Positions 25,629 through 36,525 of a stretch of 64,000 bases of DNA are shown here, one piece after another. The stretch spans positions 108,272-172,271 of the forward strand of contig NZ_ANBB01000022.1 of assembly GCF_000341105.1 (NCBI RefSeq), read 5' to 3'. Positions within the stretch are counted from its first letter, which is position 1. Each line of letters opens with the position of its first letter. A model generated the notes under the pieces. The model was not told the DNA's origin. It worked only from the letters and a program-made list of their open reading frames with translations, and ran no database searches. The position numbers and the translations under genes are program-made. This DNA comes from Nocardiopsis potens DSM 45234. Lineage in GTDB: Bacteria > Actinomycetota > Actinomycetes > Streptosporangiales > Streptosporangiaceae.

Positions 25629-26753
25629 TCACCAGGGGTCCTCCCGGCGGAAGAAGGACGCGCCGACGTGCTCGGTGCGCAGCCGGGCGAACCCCGGCTT
25701 GATCACCCGGTCGATCAGGTCCAGCCGCTCGTCGTGCGGGACGAAGGCCGACTTCATCGCGTTGACGGTGAACCAGCGCAGGGTGTCGATCCCGTAGCCG
25801 AACTCCCTGCTCAGCCGGGCGAGCTCGGCGCTCATCGAGGTGGCGTTGACCAGCCGCCCGTCGGTGTTGACGGTGACCCGGAACCGGAGCCGGCGGAGCA
25901 TCTCCACCGGGTGCTCGGCGAGCGAGGCGACGGCGCCGGTGTTCACGTTGGACGTGGGGCACAGCTCCAGCGGAATGCGCTTGTCCCGGATGTAGGAGGC
26001 CAGCCGGCCCAGCTTGGCGGTGCCGTCCTCGGCGAGCGCGATGTCGTCGGCGATCCGGACGCCCTGGCCCAGCCGGTCGGCGCCGCACCACTGGATCGCC
26101 TCCCAGATGGAGGAGAGGCCGAACCCCTCGCCCGCGTGCAGGGTGAGGTTGAAGTTCTCCCGCTGGATGTACTCGCAGGCGGAGATGTGCCGGGTGGGCG
26201 GGTAGCCCGCCTCCGGGCCGGCGATGTCGAAGCCGACCACCCCGGCGTCCCGGTAGGCCACCGCCAGCCGGGCGATCTCCATCGAGTCCGCGGCCTGGCG
26301 CATCGCGGTGAGCAGCAGGCGGACCCGGACCTCCCGGCCGAACAGCCGGGCCTTGGCGGTGCCGACGCTCAGCCCCTCCAGCACCGCGTCGACCACCTGC
26401 TCCCGGGTGAGCCCCTCCCGGGTGTGCTGCTCGGGGGCGAGCTTGACCTCGGCGTAGACCACCCCGTCCTCGGCCAGGTCCTGGGCGCACTCGACGCCGG
26501 CCCGGACCAGGGCGGAGCGGGTCTGCAGCAGGTCGAGCACCGGTTCGTAGCGGGAGAGCTGCTCCTCCTGGGAGCCGTGCGCGGCGCCGGAGAACCAGTC
26601 CTGGAGCCGGTCCGCGCCGCCCTCCGGGAGGCCCCGGTAGCCGGTCTCGGCGGCCAGGTCGAGCAGGGTCTCCGGGCGGAGTCCGCCGTCCAGGTGGTCG
26701 TGCAGGAGCACCTTGGGCATCCGGCGGATCGTTTCGTAGGCGAGTCGGGTCAT
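25629..26753 (-). CDS. add: Adenosine deaminase
   Basis: Deaminates adenosine/deoxyadenosine to inosine in purine salvage. 374 residues: HDHLDGGLRPETL (metal-binding HxH near the N-terminus), HAGEGFG (metal His and catalytic Glu region), CPTSNVNTGAV, and VTVNTDGRL where other actinomycete enzymes usually read NTDNRL. ATG 26753 has GGGAGG upstream; the open frame continues upstream into the kinase gene but is non-coding there. It lies 50 bases downstream of the DUF1537 kinase, same strand. Confidence 0.95.
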   Translation of the reverse strand: MTRLAYETIRRMPKVLLHDHLDGGLRPETLLDLAAETGYRGLPEGGADRLQDWFSGAAHGSQEEQLSRYEPVLDLLQTRSALVRAGVECAQDLAEDGVVYAEVKLAPEQHTREGLTREQVVDAVLEGLSVGTAKARLFGREVRVRLLLTAMRQAADSMEIARLAVAYRDAGVVGFDIAGPEAGYPPTRHISACEYIQRENFNLTLHAGEGFGLSSIWEAIQWCGADRLGQGVRIADDIALAEDGTAKLGRLASYIRDKRIPLELCPTSNVNTGAVASLAEHPVEMLRRLRFRVTVNTDGRLVNATSMSAELARLSREFGYGIDTLRWFTVNAMKSAFVPHDERLDLIDRVIKPGFARLRTEHVGASFFRREDPW

Positions 26754-26803
26754 CGTCCTCCCAAGGCCGTGTCCACCCGGTTCCCCGGGCGGACTCGTTC
26801 CGA

Positions 26804-28213
26804 TTAAATTGCCCGAGATCCTAGACCACCGCTCCGGCCCTGCGCGCCCCGACCTGCTGTGAGACGCCTCTCCCCGCCCGCCGGCGGGATCCGCTCGGGC
26901 ACCTCCGCGTCGACCTGGTGCAGCCGGGCCTGGGCGAACCTGCGCAGCCGGCCGAAGCACTCCGCCGCCGTGGTCGCGTCGCCCACCAGGCCGCCCTTGG
27001 TGATCGCGGGGACCCCGTCCAGCGGGCCGCCGCCGACGGTGCCGTGCACCGCCAGCGGCACGATCTCCCCGGCGACCGCGAACGCCCGCACGCCCAGCTC
27101 GTCCAGGAGGCTCGCGGCGAGGTCCCCGCCGGTCAGGTAGAGCCCGGTGGGCAGGGCGTGCGACCCGGTCCCGGCCTCCAGGGCGCGCACCGCGCGGGCC
27201 ACCACCGAGGCGAGCCCGGCGGGCAGCGCGCGCAGCGCGGCGCCCGGGTCCTCGGCGCCCGGCGCCGGCGGGAGCGCCCGCACCACCACGAACTCCGGGA
27301 AGACCGCACCGGTGAGCTGCTCCAGCAGGGCCTCCTCGACCTCCTCCGGGTGGGCCCCGCCCGGCTCGGCCAGCCGGACCGGGTCCACGTCGACGAAGCG
27401 CACCGGGCCGGTGCGGGCCACCGTCTCCAGCTGGCGCAGGGTGAGGCCGGTGGTGCTGCCGACCACGGCCAGCAGCGGGCCCGGGGCGCCGCCCCGGCCG
27501 CCCAGCCGCATCGCGTAGGCCAGCGCGGCGCCGGCCGGGCCGGGGTCGGCCGACACCCACACCACGCCCTCGCTCCGGGCGGCCTCGGCGGCGGCCTCGG
27601 CGATGTCCTCGATCCGGTTCTCGTCCACGGCGTCGCAGAGCACCACCGGTTCGTCCCCGGCGACCAGGTCGGCGGTGAGCAGCTCCCGGGTGACCTGGCG
27701 GGCGGGCACGTGCCGGACGGCCAGGTCGGTCTGGTGCGCGAGGATCTCGGCGACCAGGCCGGTCTCCATCGGCCAGAACGGGTCCTCGGCGGCTTCGGAG
27801 CGCTCCAGCGGCACCCCGTCGAGCAGCTGCACGCCGTCCACGGTGACCCGGCCGGAGGCGGGCAGCGCGGGCACCATGAGCGCCCGCACCCTGCGCCCCG
27901 GCAGGCGCTCGCGCACCGCGCGCACCGCCGCCTCCAGCTCCGCGCCGACGTTGCCGCGCAGCACGCTGTCGGTCCGCTTGACCACCAGCTCCACCGGCCA
28001 GACCGCCTCCACCACGTCGGCGACCAGGTCCGCGGCCTGCTCGGCGGGGAGGTGCCGGCTGTCCAGGTTGGCCACCACCACGTCGTAATCGTCGGCGGCC
28101 ACCGACACCTGCTCCGGCGTCACGGTGGCCACCCGCATGCCCGCCCGGGCGTAGCGGGCACCGGTGGCGTTGGCCCCGGTGAGGTCATCTGCCACGACGA
28201 GAACCTGGGCCAC
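26804..28213 (-). CDS. Four-carbon acid sugar kinase family protein (DUF1537)
   Basis: 469 residues. VLVVADDLTGAN at the very N-terminus, VVKRTDSVLRGNVGAEL and MVPALPASGR are the N-terminal DUF1537 motifs; VVGSTTGLTLRQL begins the C-terminal nucleotide-binding domain with LYLTGGDLA and PAITKGGLVGD. The family phosphorylates tetronate-like acid sugars. The usual partner dehydrogenase and aldolase genes are absent, so the substrate is unknown. GTG 28213 has AAGGAG upstream. The C-terminal 30 residues are Arg/Gly-rich and probably unstructured. Confidence 0.85.
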   Translation of the reverse strand: MAQVLVVADDLTGANATGARYARAGMRVATVTPEQVSVAADDYDVVVANLDSRHLPAEQAADLVADVVEAVWPVELVVKRTDSVLRGNVGAELEAAVRAVRERLPGRRVRALMVPALPASGRVTVDGVQLLDGVPLERSEAAEDPFWPMETGLVAEILAHQTDLAVRHVPARQVTRELLTADLVAGDEPVVLCDAVDENRIEDIAEAAAEAARSEGVVWVSADPGPAGAALAYAMRLGGRGGAPGPLLAVVGSTTGLTLRQLETVARTGPVRFVDVDPVRLAEPGGAHPEEVEEALLEQLTGAVFPEFVVVRALPPAPGAEDPGAALRALPAGLASVVARAVRALEAGTGSHALPTGLYLTGGDLAASLLDELGVRAFAVAGEIVPLAVHGTVGGGPLDGVPAITKGGLVGDATTAAECFGRLRRFAQARLHQVDAEVPERIPPAGGERRLTAGRGAQGRSGGLGSRAI

Positions 28214-28314
28214 GGTAGTCGCTCCTTCGCGCGCCTTTGCGCCGCATCGCTCACTGGGTAAGGGCGCGCCGCCGCCCCTCGCTGGGCCGCGCCGCCCCGG
28301 TCACCTCGACTCTC

Positions 28315-29547
28315 TCACCCGCGGCCGGTTCGCAGGGCCGCCCCGGCGAGGAGCGCGCACGCGCACAGCGCGAGCACGTAGCCCACGACCGCGTTCCATC
28401 CCCAGTGGTCGTAGAGGAGGCCGCCGAGCCAGCCGAAGGCGCTGGAGCCCAGGTAATAACAGAGGGTATAGAGCGCGGAGGCCTGCGCGCGGACGGCCGG
28501 CGCGGCCCGGTGCCCGGCCCAGGCGGCGGCGGTGGTGTGCGCGGCGAAGAAGAAGAACGTGAGGAGCAGCAGTCCGGCCGCGACCGCGGTGAAGGCGGGC
28601 ACCGCGAGCAGCGCCGCGCCGGACGCCATCGCGATGACCGAGCAGGCCAGCACCGGGTGGCGGCCGAAGCGCTCGACGGCCCGGCCGGTGGCGGCGGAAC
28701 CGACCGTCCCGGCCAGGTAGGCGACGAACAGGAACGCCACCAGGGTCGGGGAGAGCCCGAACGGCTCGCCCGCCATCCGGAAGCCCAGGTAGTTGTAGAC
28801 GGTCACGAACGCGCCCATGAGCAGCAGCGCCTGGAGGTAGAGGGCGATCATCCCGGGGTCGCGCAGCGCCCCGGCCAGGCGGGCGGCCATGCCCGCCCCG
28901 CCGCTCCCGTCCTTGCGGCGGCGCGGCCGCCGCACGAAGCCCCGGGCGGGCGGCACCGCGACCAGGAAGACCACCAGCGCGGCCAGGCCCAGCAGCGAGT
29001 CGGCGGCGACGCCCCAGCGCCAGCCGCCGAAGTCGGCCACGGCCCCGGCGACCAGCCGCCCGCTCATCCCGCCGACGGTGTTGCCCGCGATGTAGACGCC
29101 GGCGACCCGGCCCAGGTGCGAGGGGGCGATCTCCTCGGCCAGATAGGCCATGGCGACGGCGGGCACCCCGCCCAGCGCGGCGCCCTGCAGGGCGCGCAGC
29201 ACCAGCAGCGAGGCGATGTCCGGCGCGAACGGCGCCGCGAGGCCGAGCAGGGTGGAGGCGACCAGCGCGGCGGTCATCACCCGCACCCGCCCGAACCGGT
29301 CGGCCGCACCGCTCCACACCAGGACGCAGGCGGCCAGCCCGGCGGTGGCGAAGGAGACGGTCAGCGCGACCGAGGAGGCCGGCGCGCGGAACTCCCCCGC
29401 CATCCCCGGCAGCACCGCCTGCACCGCGTAGAGCTGGGCGAACGTGGCGATCCCGGCGGCGGTCATCGCCACCACGACGCGCCGGTGGCCGCTGCTCCCC
29501 GCCCGGTGCCCGATCCGGTCCCGCCCGTCCTTCAGCGACTCGTCCAC
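28315..29547 (-). CDS. MFS transporter
   Basis: 410 residues with 12 predicted membrane helices in two six-helix halves and a basic central loop (RRPRRRKDG). SGAADRFGRVRV is the loop 2-3 motif and RALQGAALGG a motif-C-like region. It resembles the arabinose-efflux/YnfM-type branch; substrate unknown. Start GTG 29547; ATG 29551 lies in another frame. Not obviously in an operon with the oxidoreductase upstream because a long palindrome separates them. Confidence 0.88.
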   Translation of the reverse strand: MDESLKDGRDRIGHRAGSSGHRRVVVAMTAAGIATFAQLYAVQAVLPGMAGEFRAPASSVALTVSFATAGLAACVLVWSGAADRFGRVRVMTAALVASTLLGLAAPFAPDIASLLVLRALQGAALGGVPAVAMAYLAEEIAPSHLGRVAGVYIAGNTVGGMSGRLVAGAVADFGGWRWGVAADSLLGLAALVVFLVAVPPARGFVRRPRRRKDGSGGAGMAARLAGALRDPGMIALYLQALLLMGAFVTVYNYLGFRMAGEPFGLSPTLVAFLFVAYLAGTVGSAATGRAVERFGRHPVLACSVIAMASGAALLAVPAFTAVAAGLLLLTFFFFAAHTTAAAWAGHRAAPAVRAQASALYTLCYYLGSSAFGWLGGLLYDHWGWNAVVGYVLALCACALLAGAALRTGRG

Positions 29548-29645
29548 TCATCCGACGTTAGCCGCCGCCCTCCCCCGCCCCCGCACCGGGTCCACCGGAC
29601 CGGGGGCCGCCCCGCCCCTCGGGGCCGACCGAACCCCGCCCCGGG

Positions 29646-29711
29646 CGATGATCTCGGCGTTGCCGGGGGTGTCGGAGCGCTCCGACACCCCCGGCGACGC
29701 CGAGATCATCG
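29646..29711. terminator. 66-base near-perfect contiguous palindrome
   Basis: 33-base arms (29646-29678 and 29679-29711) with a single mismatch and no loop. It lies 18 bases past the end of the minus-strand oxidoreductase and 98 bases upstream of the MFS start. RNA from either strand would form a very stable hairpin; termination is the simplest role. Similar in style, not in sequence beyond GATCT/AGATC, to the palindrome at 20661. Confidence 0.7.
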
Positions 29712-29729
29712 GTGCAGCGGCTCAGGGCA

Positions 29730-30815
29730 TCAACCCTGCTCGCCGGGGGCGACGACGCGGTGCTCGGCGGCGCTGCGGCGGGCGGCCTCGATGACCTCGA
29801 GGCCGTGCACCACCTCGTGCGGTTCGACCGGCACCGGCTCGCCCTCGCCGACCGCGTCCCGCACGCCGGCGTAGAAGTCGGGGTAGGCGCCGCGCACGGC
29901 GGGCACCGGGCGGACGTCGTCCTCGGCGCCGGCCAGGCCCCAGGTCTCCTCCGGCTGGACGCCCCAGTCCGCGGCGTCCGGGGTCTCCCCCGCGGTCAGC
30001 CGGTCCTCCTGGCCGTCCATGCCCTGGACGGTGAACCCGCCCTGGTCGCCGAGGACGCGGAAGCGCGGCCCGGGGCGGGCGGCCAGCGCGCTCATCCACA
30101 GCTGCGAGCGGACCCCGCCGCGGTGGGTCAGCGCCAGGAAGGCGTCGTCCTCCGCCGCGACGCCGGCGCGCCGCGCGTCCAGCTCCGCGTAGACGCCGGC
30201 CACCGGGCCGAACAGGTTGATCGCCTGGTCGATCAGGTGCGGGCCCAGGTCGTACAGGATGCCCGCGCCCTGCTCGACGGTGCCGCCGTCCCGCCAGGTG
30301 TCCTTGGCCTTGGGGCGCCACCGCTCGAACCGGGACTCGAACCGGTGCACCCGGCCGAGCGCCCCCTCGTCGATCAGCCGCCACAGGGTGAGGAAGTCGG
30401 AGTCCCAGCGCCGGTTCTGGTAGACGGTGAGCACCCGGCCGAGCCGCTCGGCCCGCTCGACCAGCTCCCGCGCCTGGTCCGAGCCGAGCGCGAACGGCTT
30501 GTCCACCACCACCGACAGCCCGGCCTCCAGCGCGGCGGCGGCCAGCGGCGCGTGCGTGTCGTTCGGCGTGGTCACCACGGCGATCTCGAACTCCCCGGCC
30601 CGGGCCCACAGCTCCTCGGCCGAGCCGATCACCTCGGTCCCCGGGTACCGCCGCCGCACCGCCGCGGCCCGCTCCGGGTTCCCGGTCACCACCGCCGCCA
30701 GCCGCAGCCCCGGCGTCGCCGCGATCAGCGGCGCGTGGAACACCTCGCCGCCCTTGCCGTACCCGATCAGGACGACGTGCAGCTGCGGCCCGCTCTCACC
30801 GTTCTCTGAGCTCAT
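29730..30815 (-). CDS. Gfo/Idh/MocA family oxidoreductase
   Basis: 361 residues. N-terminal Rossmann fold VVLIGYGKGGEVFHAPLI, VVTTPNDTHAPLA and the conserved VVDKPFAL (EKP-like) motif, then the C-terminal alpha/beta domain with DLGPHLIDQAINLFG. NAD(P)-dependent dehydrogenase or isomerase acting on sugars or polyols; substrate unknown. ATG 30815 has TGTGGGG upstream; the frame continues further upstream without conserved sequence. Confidence 0.9.
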   Translation of the reverse strand: MSSENGESGPQLHVVLIGYGKGGEVFHAPLIAATPGLRLAAVVTGNPERAAAVRRRYPGTEVIGSAEELWARAGEFEIAVVTTPNDTHAPLAAAALEAGLSVVVDKPFALGSDQARELVERAERLGRVLTVYQNRRWDSDFLTLWRLIDEGALGRVHRFESRFERWRPKAKDTWRDGGTVEQGAGILYDLGPHLIDQAINLFGPVAGVYAELDARRAGVAAEDDAFLALTHRGGVRSQLWMSALAARPGPRFRVLGDQGGFTVQGMDGQEDRLTAGETPDAADWGVQPEETWGLAGAEDDVRPVPAVRGAYPDFYAGVRDAVGEGEPVPVEPHEVVHGLEVIEAARRSAAEHRVVAPGEQG

Positions 30816-30869
30816 GCGCCCCACAGTAGCCAGCCCCCGGCACCCGCCCGGCCACCCGGCGGCCGAGGC

Positions 30870-31189
30870 AGCGCTGCTCTCCGAGCCCGGCGGCCGCCCG
30901 GACCCGCGCACCCTGCACCAGACGCCCGTCACCGACCGGGGGGCGCGGAGTTCGCCGTACGTGAGGGAGAGGCCGTCCTTCCGCCGAAGGCCGCCGTCCA
31001 CCCGAACGGTGTGCAGTTCTGGGAGGAGGGCCGGCAGCAGGCCGGGCGGGAGGCCGATGAGGAGCTCGCTTCCGGAGAGGTGAACCCTCCGATGACGGGT
31101 GAGGGGTTCCCTGCTCATCCGGAGGACGCGGTCGGCGCGTCGGTGTGGCGGCGGATCGGCGGCCATTCCGTCTACCGGGCCCCCTGACG
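30870..31189 (+). pseudogene. Remnant of an unidentified gene convergent with the lon-end copy
   Basis: A frame ending at TGA 31185-31187 reads as a plausible C-terminus (AEFAVREGEAVLPP, HPNGVQFWEEGRQQ, RIGGHSVYRAP) with about 80% G/C third positions. Upstream the likely continuation (RTLHQTPVTDR) is in another frame, with the break at a G run near 30938-30943, and no start is visible. The last 38 bases (31152-31189) match 33791-33828 downstream of the intact lon at 30 of 38 positions. I do not recognise the family. Confidence 0.4.
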
Positions 31190-31201
31190 AGCGGCGGGTG
31201 G

Positions 31202-31396
31202 TCAGGCCGCGACGGAGTCGCGGGTCTCGGCCGCGGAGAGGGCCAGGGACAGGACCTCGCGGACGTCGCTCACCGGGTGGACGGTGAGCCGGGACAGGAC
31301 GTCGTCGGGGACGTCGTCCGGGTCGGGCTCGTTGCGGGCCGGGATGAGGACCGTGGTGATGCCCGCGCGGTGTGCGGCCAGCAGCTTCTGCTTCAC
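31202..31396 (-). pseudogene. Second, truncated copy of the lon 3' end
   Basis: 64 residues equal to the Lon C-terminus starting exactly at the catalytic-lysine segment (KQKLLAAHRAGITTVLIP...NEP...VHPVSDVREVL). Compared with the intact lon, about 110 of 126 bases match by eye in the best stretch. It cannot be a protease: it lacks the ATPase domain and catalytic Ser. It lies directly downstream of the WD40 kinase gene in the same orientation as lon, so the kinase gene is bracketed by direct repeats of the lon end. Confidence 0.85.
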
Positions 31397-31464
31397 CGAC
31401 GGTGGCCACCCGCAGTGCCCTCACCGAGCGACGCGCGCATCCGTCGGCTACCTGAGCCCTTTGC

Positions 31465-31492
31465 GGAACCGCGTCCTCGGACTGACGGTTCC
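31465..31492 (-). terminator. Hairpin after the WD40 kinase gene
   Basis: GGAACCG (31465-31471) pairs perfectly with CGGTTCC (31486-31492), starting 4 bases beyond the kinase stop codon on the minus strand. Short but well placed. The rest of the 100-base spacer to the lon-end copy shows nothing else. Confidence 0.5.
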
Positions 31493-31496
31493 GGTT

Positions 31497-33548
31497 CTAG
31501 CCGACTTCCCACAGGCGCACGGTCCCGTCGCTGTGGCCGACGGCGAGCGTGGTGCCGTCCGGGCTGAACCCCACCGACTCCACCCGTTCCTGAGCCGGGA
31601 GCGCGGCAGTCTCCTCCCAGGTGCCGGTATTCCACAGGCGCACGGTGCCGTCGTCGTCGCCGGCGGCGAGGGTGGTGGCGTCCGGACTGAACGCCACCGA
31701 GAACGTGCATCGCCGATCCGGGAGTGTGGTGTCCTCCGCCCAGGTGCCGGTCTCCCACAACCGCACGGTGCCTCCTGAACACGCGGCGAGCATGGTGCCG
31801 TCCGGGCTGAACCCCACCGACTCGAACGAGGGGTCGTTCTCGGCGAGGACGGCGACCTCGTCGCCGGTGTCGGTGTCCCACAGCCGGATGGCCCCGCCGT
31901 CGCTGCCCTCGAATACCTCCGCCTCGTCGGCCGCCGTGCCGGTGGCGAGGATGGCGTCGTCCGGGCTGAACGCCACCGAGGTCATATAGTTGGTGGGCCC
32001 GTCGAGAACGTCGGTCTCCTCCCCGGCTCCGGTGTCCCACAGCCGCACGGTGCCGACGGCGTCGCTGGTGGCGAGGGTGGTGCCGTCCGAGCTGAACGCC
32101 ACCGAAGTGATCCAGTCGTCCTCGACGAGGGTGGCGGTCTCTTCCCAGGTGCCGGTGTCCCACAGCTGGACCGATCGGTGGCCGGTGGCGAGGGTGGTGC
32201 CGTCGGGGTCGAACGCCACCATCGGGGACCCCACGCCCATCACGCCGTCGTCGTCGATGAGGGTGGTGCTCTCCTCCCAGGTGCCGGTGTTCCACAGCCG
32301 CACGGAGAACTTCGCGTCGCTGGTGGCGAGGGTGGTGCCGTCGGGGCTGAACACCACCGAGTTCACCGCTTCCTCGTGTCCGGTGAGGGTGGCGGCGGGT
32401 TCGGGGACCTCGGAGGCGGTATCGGACCGGTCGCCTTCGCGGTCGGTTCGCTGGGCGACTTCGCCCACCGTCACGACGGTGGTGGTCACCACGAGGACGG
32501 TGGCGATGAGCCAAGCCCTCTTCCTCCACGGCCTCCCCAAGGTGTCGGCCGGCTCTCCGGTCGCGGCGCGCGGCGCGGGGGTGCCCGTGATGGATCCGGT
32601 GGGTTCGACGATGGTCGGAGCGGGAGGACGCCCGGTGGATTCGCCGGCTTCGGCAAAGGTCGGGGCGGGGGGACGCGTGGTCGGTTCGGACCCGCCTGCG
32701 TCGGCAGGCGGCCGGGTGGTGCCGGGTGGCCGTCCGGCGGCGCGGGCACCGAGGGTGCCGAAGCGGGTGAGGATCGCCCCGGGGGTGGGCCGCTGGTCCG
32801 GGTCGTGGTTCCAGCAGCCGACGATGAGCGCGTGGGTATGGGGGTCGATGTCGCCGGGGTCGGGGGGCGGGCCGATGAGGCGGCGGATCGTCGCGGCCAT
32901 CGAGTCGGCGCTGAAGGGGTTGGTGCCGGTCGCGGCGAAGGCGAGAACGGTACCGAGGGAGAACATGTCCGAGGCCGGGCCGACGTGGGAGTTCTCGGTC
33001 TGTTCGGGCGACATGTAGGGCAGGGTGCCGAACACCGCCTCGTGGGTCGTCAGGCTCTCGGAGTCCAGCGGCCGGGCGATACCGAAGTCGATGATGCGGG
33101 GCCCGTCATCGCTGAGGATGATGTTGCCCGGTTTGAGGTCTCGGTGGACCAGCCCGTGGTCGTGCACCGCCTTGAGTCCCTCGGCCAGCCCGGCCGCCAA
33201 CGCGTGCAGAGCGGGGGGCCTGATGGGGCCCCCGTCGCGAACCGCCTGGTGCAGTGTGGGGCCGGAGATGTAGGCGGTGGCGACCCACGGAGGATCACCC
33301 TCCGGGTCGGCGTCGACAACGGGGGCGGTGTGGAACCCTCCCACCCGACGCGCGGCATCGACCTCTCGGGCGAATCGGACGCGGAAGTCGCCCTCCCGGG
33401 CCAGGGCGCGGCGGATGACCTTGATGGCGACGTAGCGTCCCGAAGGTGTGGTGGCGAGGTAGACCCGGCCCATGCCGCCTTCGCCCAGGCGGTGGGTGAG
33501 CTGATAGCCGCCGATACGCGCGGGATCGGACGGCTCCAGCGGCTCCAC
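31497..33548 (-). CDS. Membrane Ser/Thr protein kinase with C-terminal WD40 propeller
   Basis: 683 residues from GTG 33548 (GGAGG upstream; GTG 33608 adds 20 unconserved residues). Kinase domain about 15-270: glycine loop GEGGMGRVY, Lys43, HRDLKPGN with Asp137, DFG 154-156, and GTLPYMSPEQ. A Pro/Thr/Gly-rich linker, one membrane helix near 350-372, then seven WD40 repeats (seven VRLW-type ends) that should form an extracellular propeller. Actinomycete kinases of this type sense external or envelope signals; ligand and targets unknown. GC is visibly lower than in neighbouring genes, and the gene is flanked by two copies of the lon 3' end, both pointing to acquisition. Confidence 0.92.
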   Translation of the reverse strand: MEPLEPSDPARIGGYQLTHRLGEGGMGRVYLATTPSGRYVAIKVIRRALAREGDFRVRFAREVDAARRVGGFHTAPVVDADPEGDPPWVATAYISGPTLHQAVRDGGPIRPPALHALAAGLAEGLKAVHDHGLVHRDLKPGNIILSDDGPRIIDFGIARPLDSESLTTHEAVFGTLPYMSPEQTENSHVGPASDMFSLGTVLAFAATGTNPFSADSMAATIRRLIGPPPDPGDIDPHTHALIVGCWNHDPDQRPTPGAILTRFGTLGARAAGRPPGTTRPPADAGGSEPTTRPPAPTFAEAGESTGRPPAPTIVEPTGSITGTPAPRAATGEPADTLGRPWRKRAWLIATVLVVTTTVVTVGEVAQRTDREGDRSDTASEVPEPAATLTGHEEAVNSVVFSPDGTTLATSDAKFSVRLWNTGTWEESTTLIDDDGVMGVGSPMVAFDPDGTTLATGHRSVQLWDTGTWEETATLVEDDWITSVAFSSDGTTLATSDAVGTVRLWDTGAGEETDVLDGPTNYMTSVAFSPDDAILATGTAADEAEVFEGSDGGAIRLWDTDTGDEVAVLAENDPSFESVGFSPDGTMLAACSGGTVRLWETGTWAEDTTLPDRRCTFSVAFSPDATTLAAGDDDGTVRLWNTGTWEETAALPAQERVESVGFSPDGTTLAVGHSDGTVRLWEVG

Positions 33549-33896
33549 CCCGTCAGTCTCCCTCCAGGCGCTCGGAGTCAGGCCGGAGCGCACCCCTTGT
33601 TCCGCCACACTTGGCCGAGCGCCCTCATCGTAGCCTCAGCGATTTCGGGCATGCACGACATGTCACCGGATCGCAACCAACCCCCCGAACCTCCGGATGA
33701 GGTGGTGGCGTCCTGACCGTGGCGGCACTCCGACGGCTCAAGGCGCCCCGCATCCCGCATTCGCGAGGACGGCGCCCGAGAAGATCCGCTCGCATCGGTG
33801 GCCATTCGGACCACAGAGACCCCTGACGCACGCGTGGGGCCGCCGGCTCCCCCGATCCGACGACCCCACACTTCGAGAGGGTCTTTCTCGTCGCCC
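33549..33896. other. Spacer between the WD40 kinase gene and lon
   Basis: 348 bases of relatively low GC. It contains the kinase promoter region, a tiny plus-strand frame (MSPDRNQPPEPPDEVVAS, from 33660) that may be a remnant, and at 33791-33828 a stretch matching the end of the convergent gene remnant at 31152-31189 (RIGGHS then a stop). I see no functional gene. Confidence 0.5.
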
Positions 33897-36320
<2,424 letters not shown>

Positions 36321-36334
36321 CGAACCCTCCATGG

Positions 36335-36353
36335 TTGAGTCACTTTCACTCAA
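36335..36353 (-). promoter_or_regulatory. HAIR element (HspR operator) of lon
   Basis: TTGAGT, seven bases, ACTCAA: the HspR-associated inverted repeat CTTGAGT-N7-ACTCAAG apart from the outermost bases. It ends 15 bases upstream of the chosen lon start. In streptomycetes HspR/DnaK represses lon through this site, so heat-shock induction is expected. Confidence 0.88.
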
Positions 36354-36400
36354 TAAAGAAGAGTCCGACTTTCTTCCCGGACCGCTGTTCGCCGTGAGCG

Positions 36401-36414
36401 ATCACGGCCGTGAT
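36401..36414. promoter_or_regulatory. 14-base perfect palindrome between lon and the sugar ABC operon
   Basis: ATCACGGCCGTGAT, centred in the 205-base divergent region. It may be an operator for a regulator of the ABC operon, or chance in GC-rich sequence. Confidence 0.35.
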
Positions 36415-36483
36415 GGAACCGTTGCCGTCCGCATCGGGCCCGGCCCTGGACATCCGCCCGGGTAGGGACTTACATCGGTGGCC

Positions 36484-36499
36484 ACCGGTCTATACCAGT
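36484..36499 (+). promoter_or_regulatory. DasR-like operator (dre) upstream of the sugar-binding protein gene
   Basis: ACCGGTCTATACCAGT matches the dre consensus ACTGGTCTAGACCAGT at 14 of 16 positions. It lies 26 bases before the ATG at 36526, just ahead of the ribosome binding site, a position suited to repression. DasR is the GntR-family regulator responding to N-acetylglucosamine phosphates in streptomycetes; that DasR itself binds here is inference. Confidence 0.55.
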
Positions 36500-36525
36500 C
36501 GCCGGGTGTTCCTGGAGGTGCGCGC

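Noticed and set aside
31202..31396. Small independent gene product
   Set aside because: Entirely explained as the Lon C-terminus; lacks any N-terminal part, so a pseudogene fragment is the better call.
36321..36353. GTG 36353 as lon start
   Set aside because: It would place the HAIR operator inside the coding sequence; ATG 36320 has a good ribosome binding site and matches family length.
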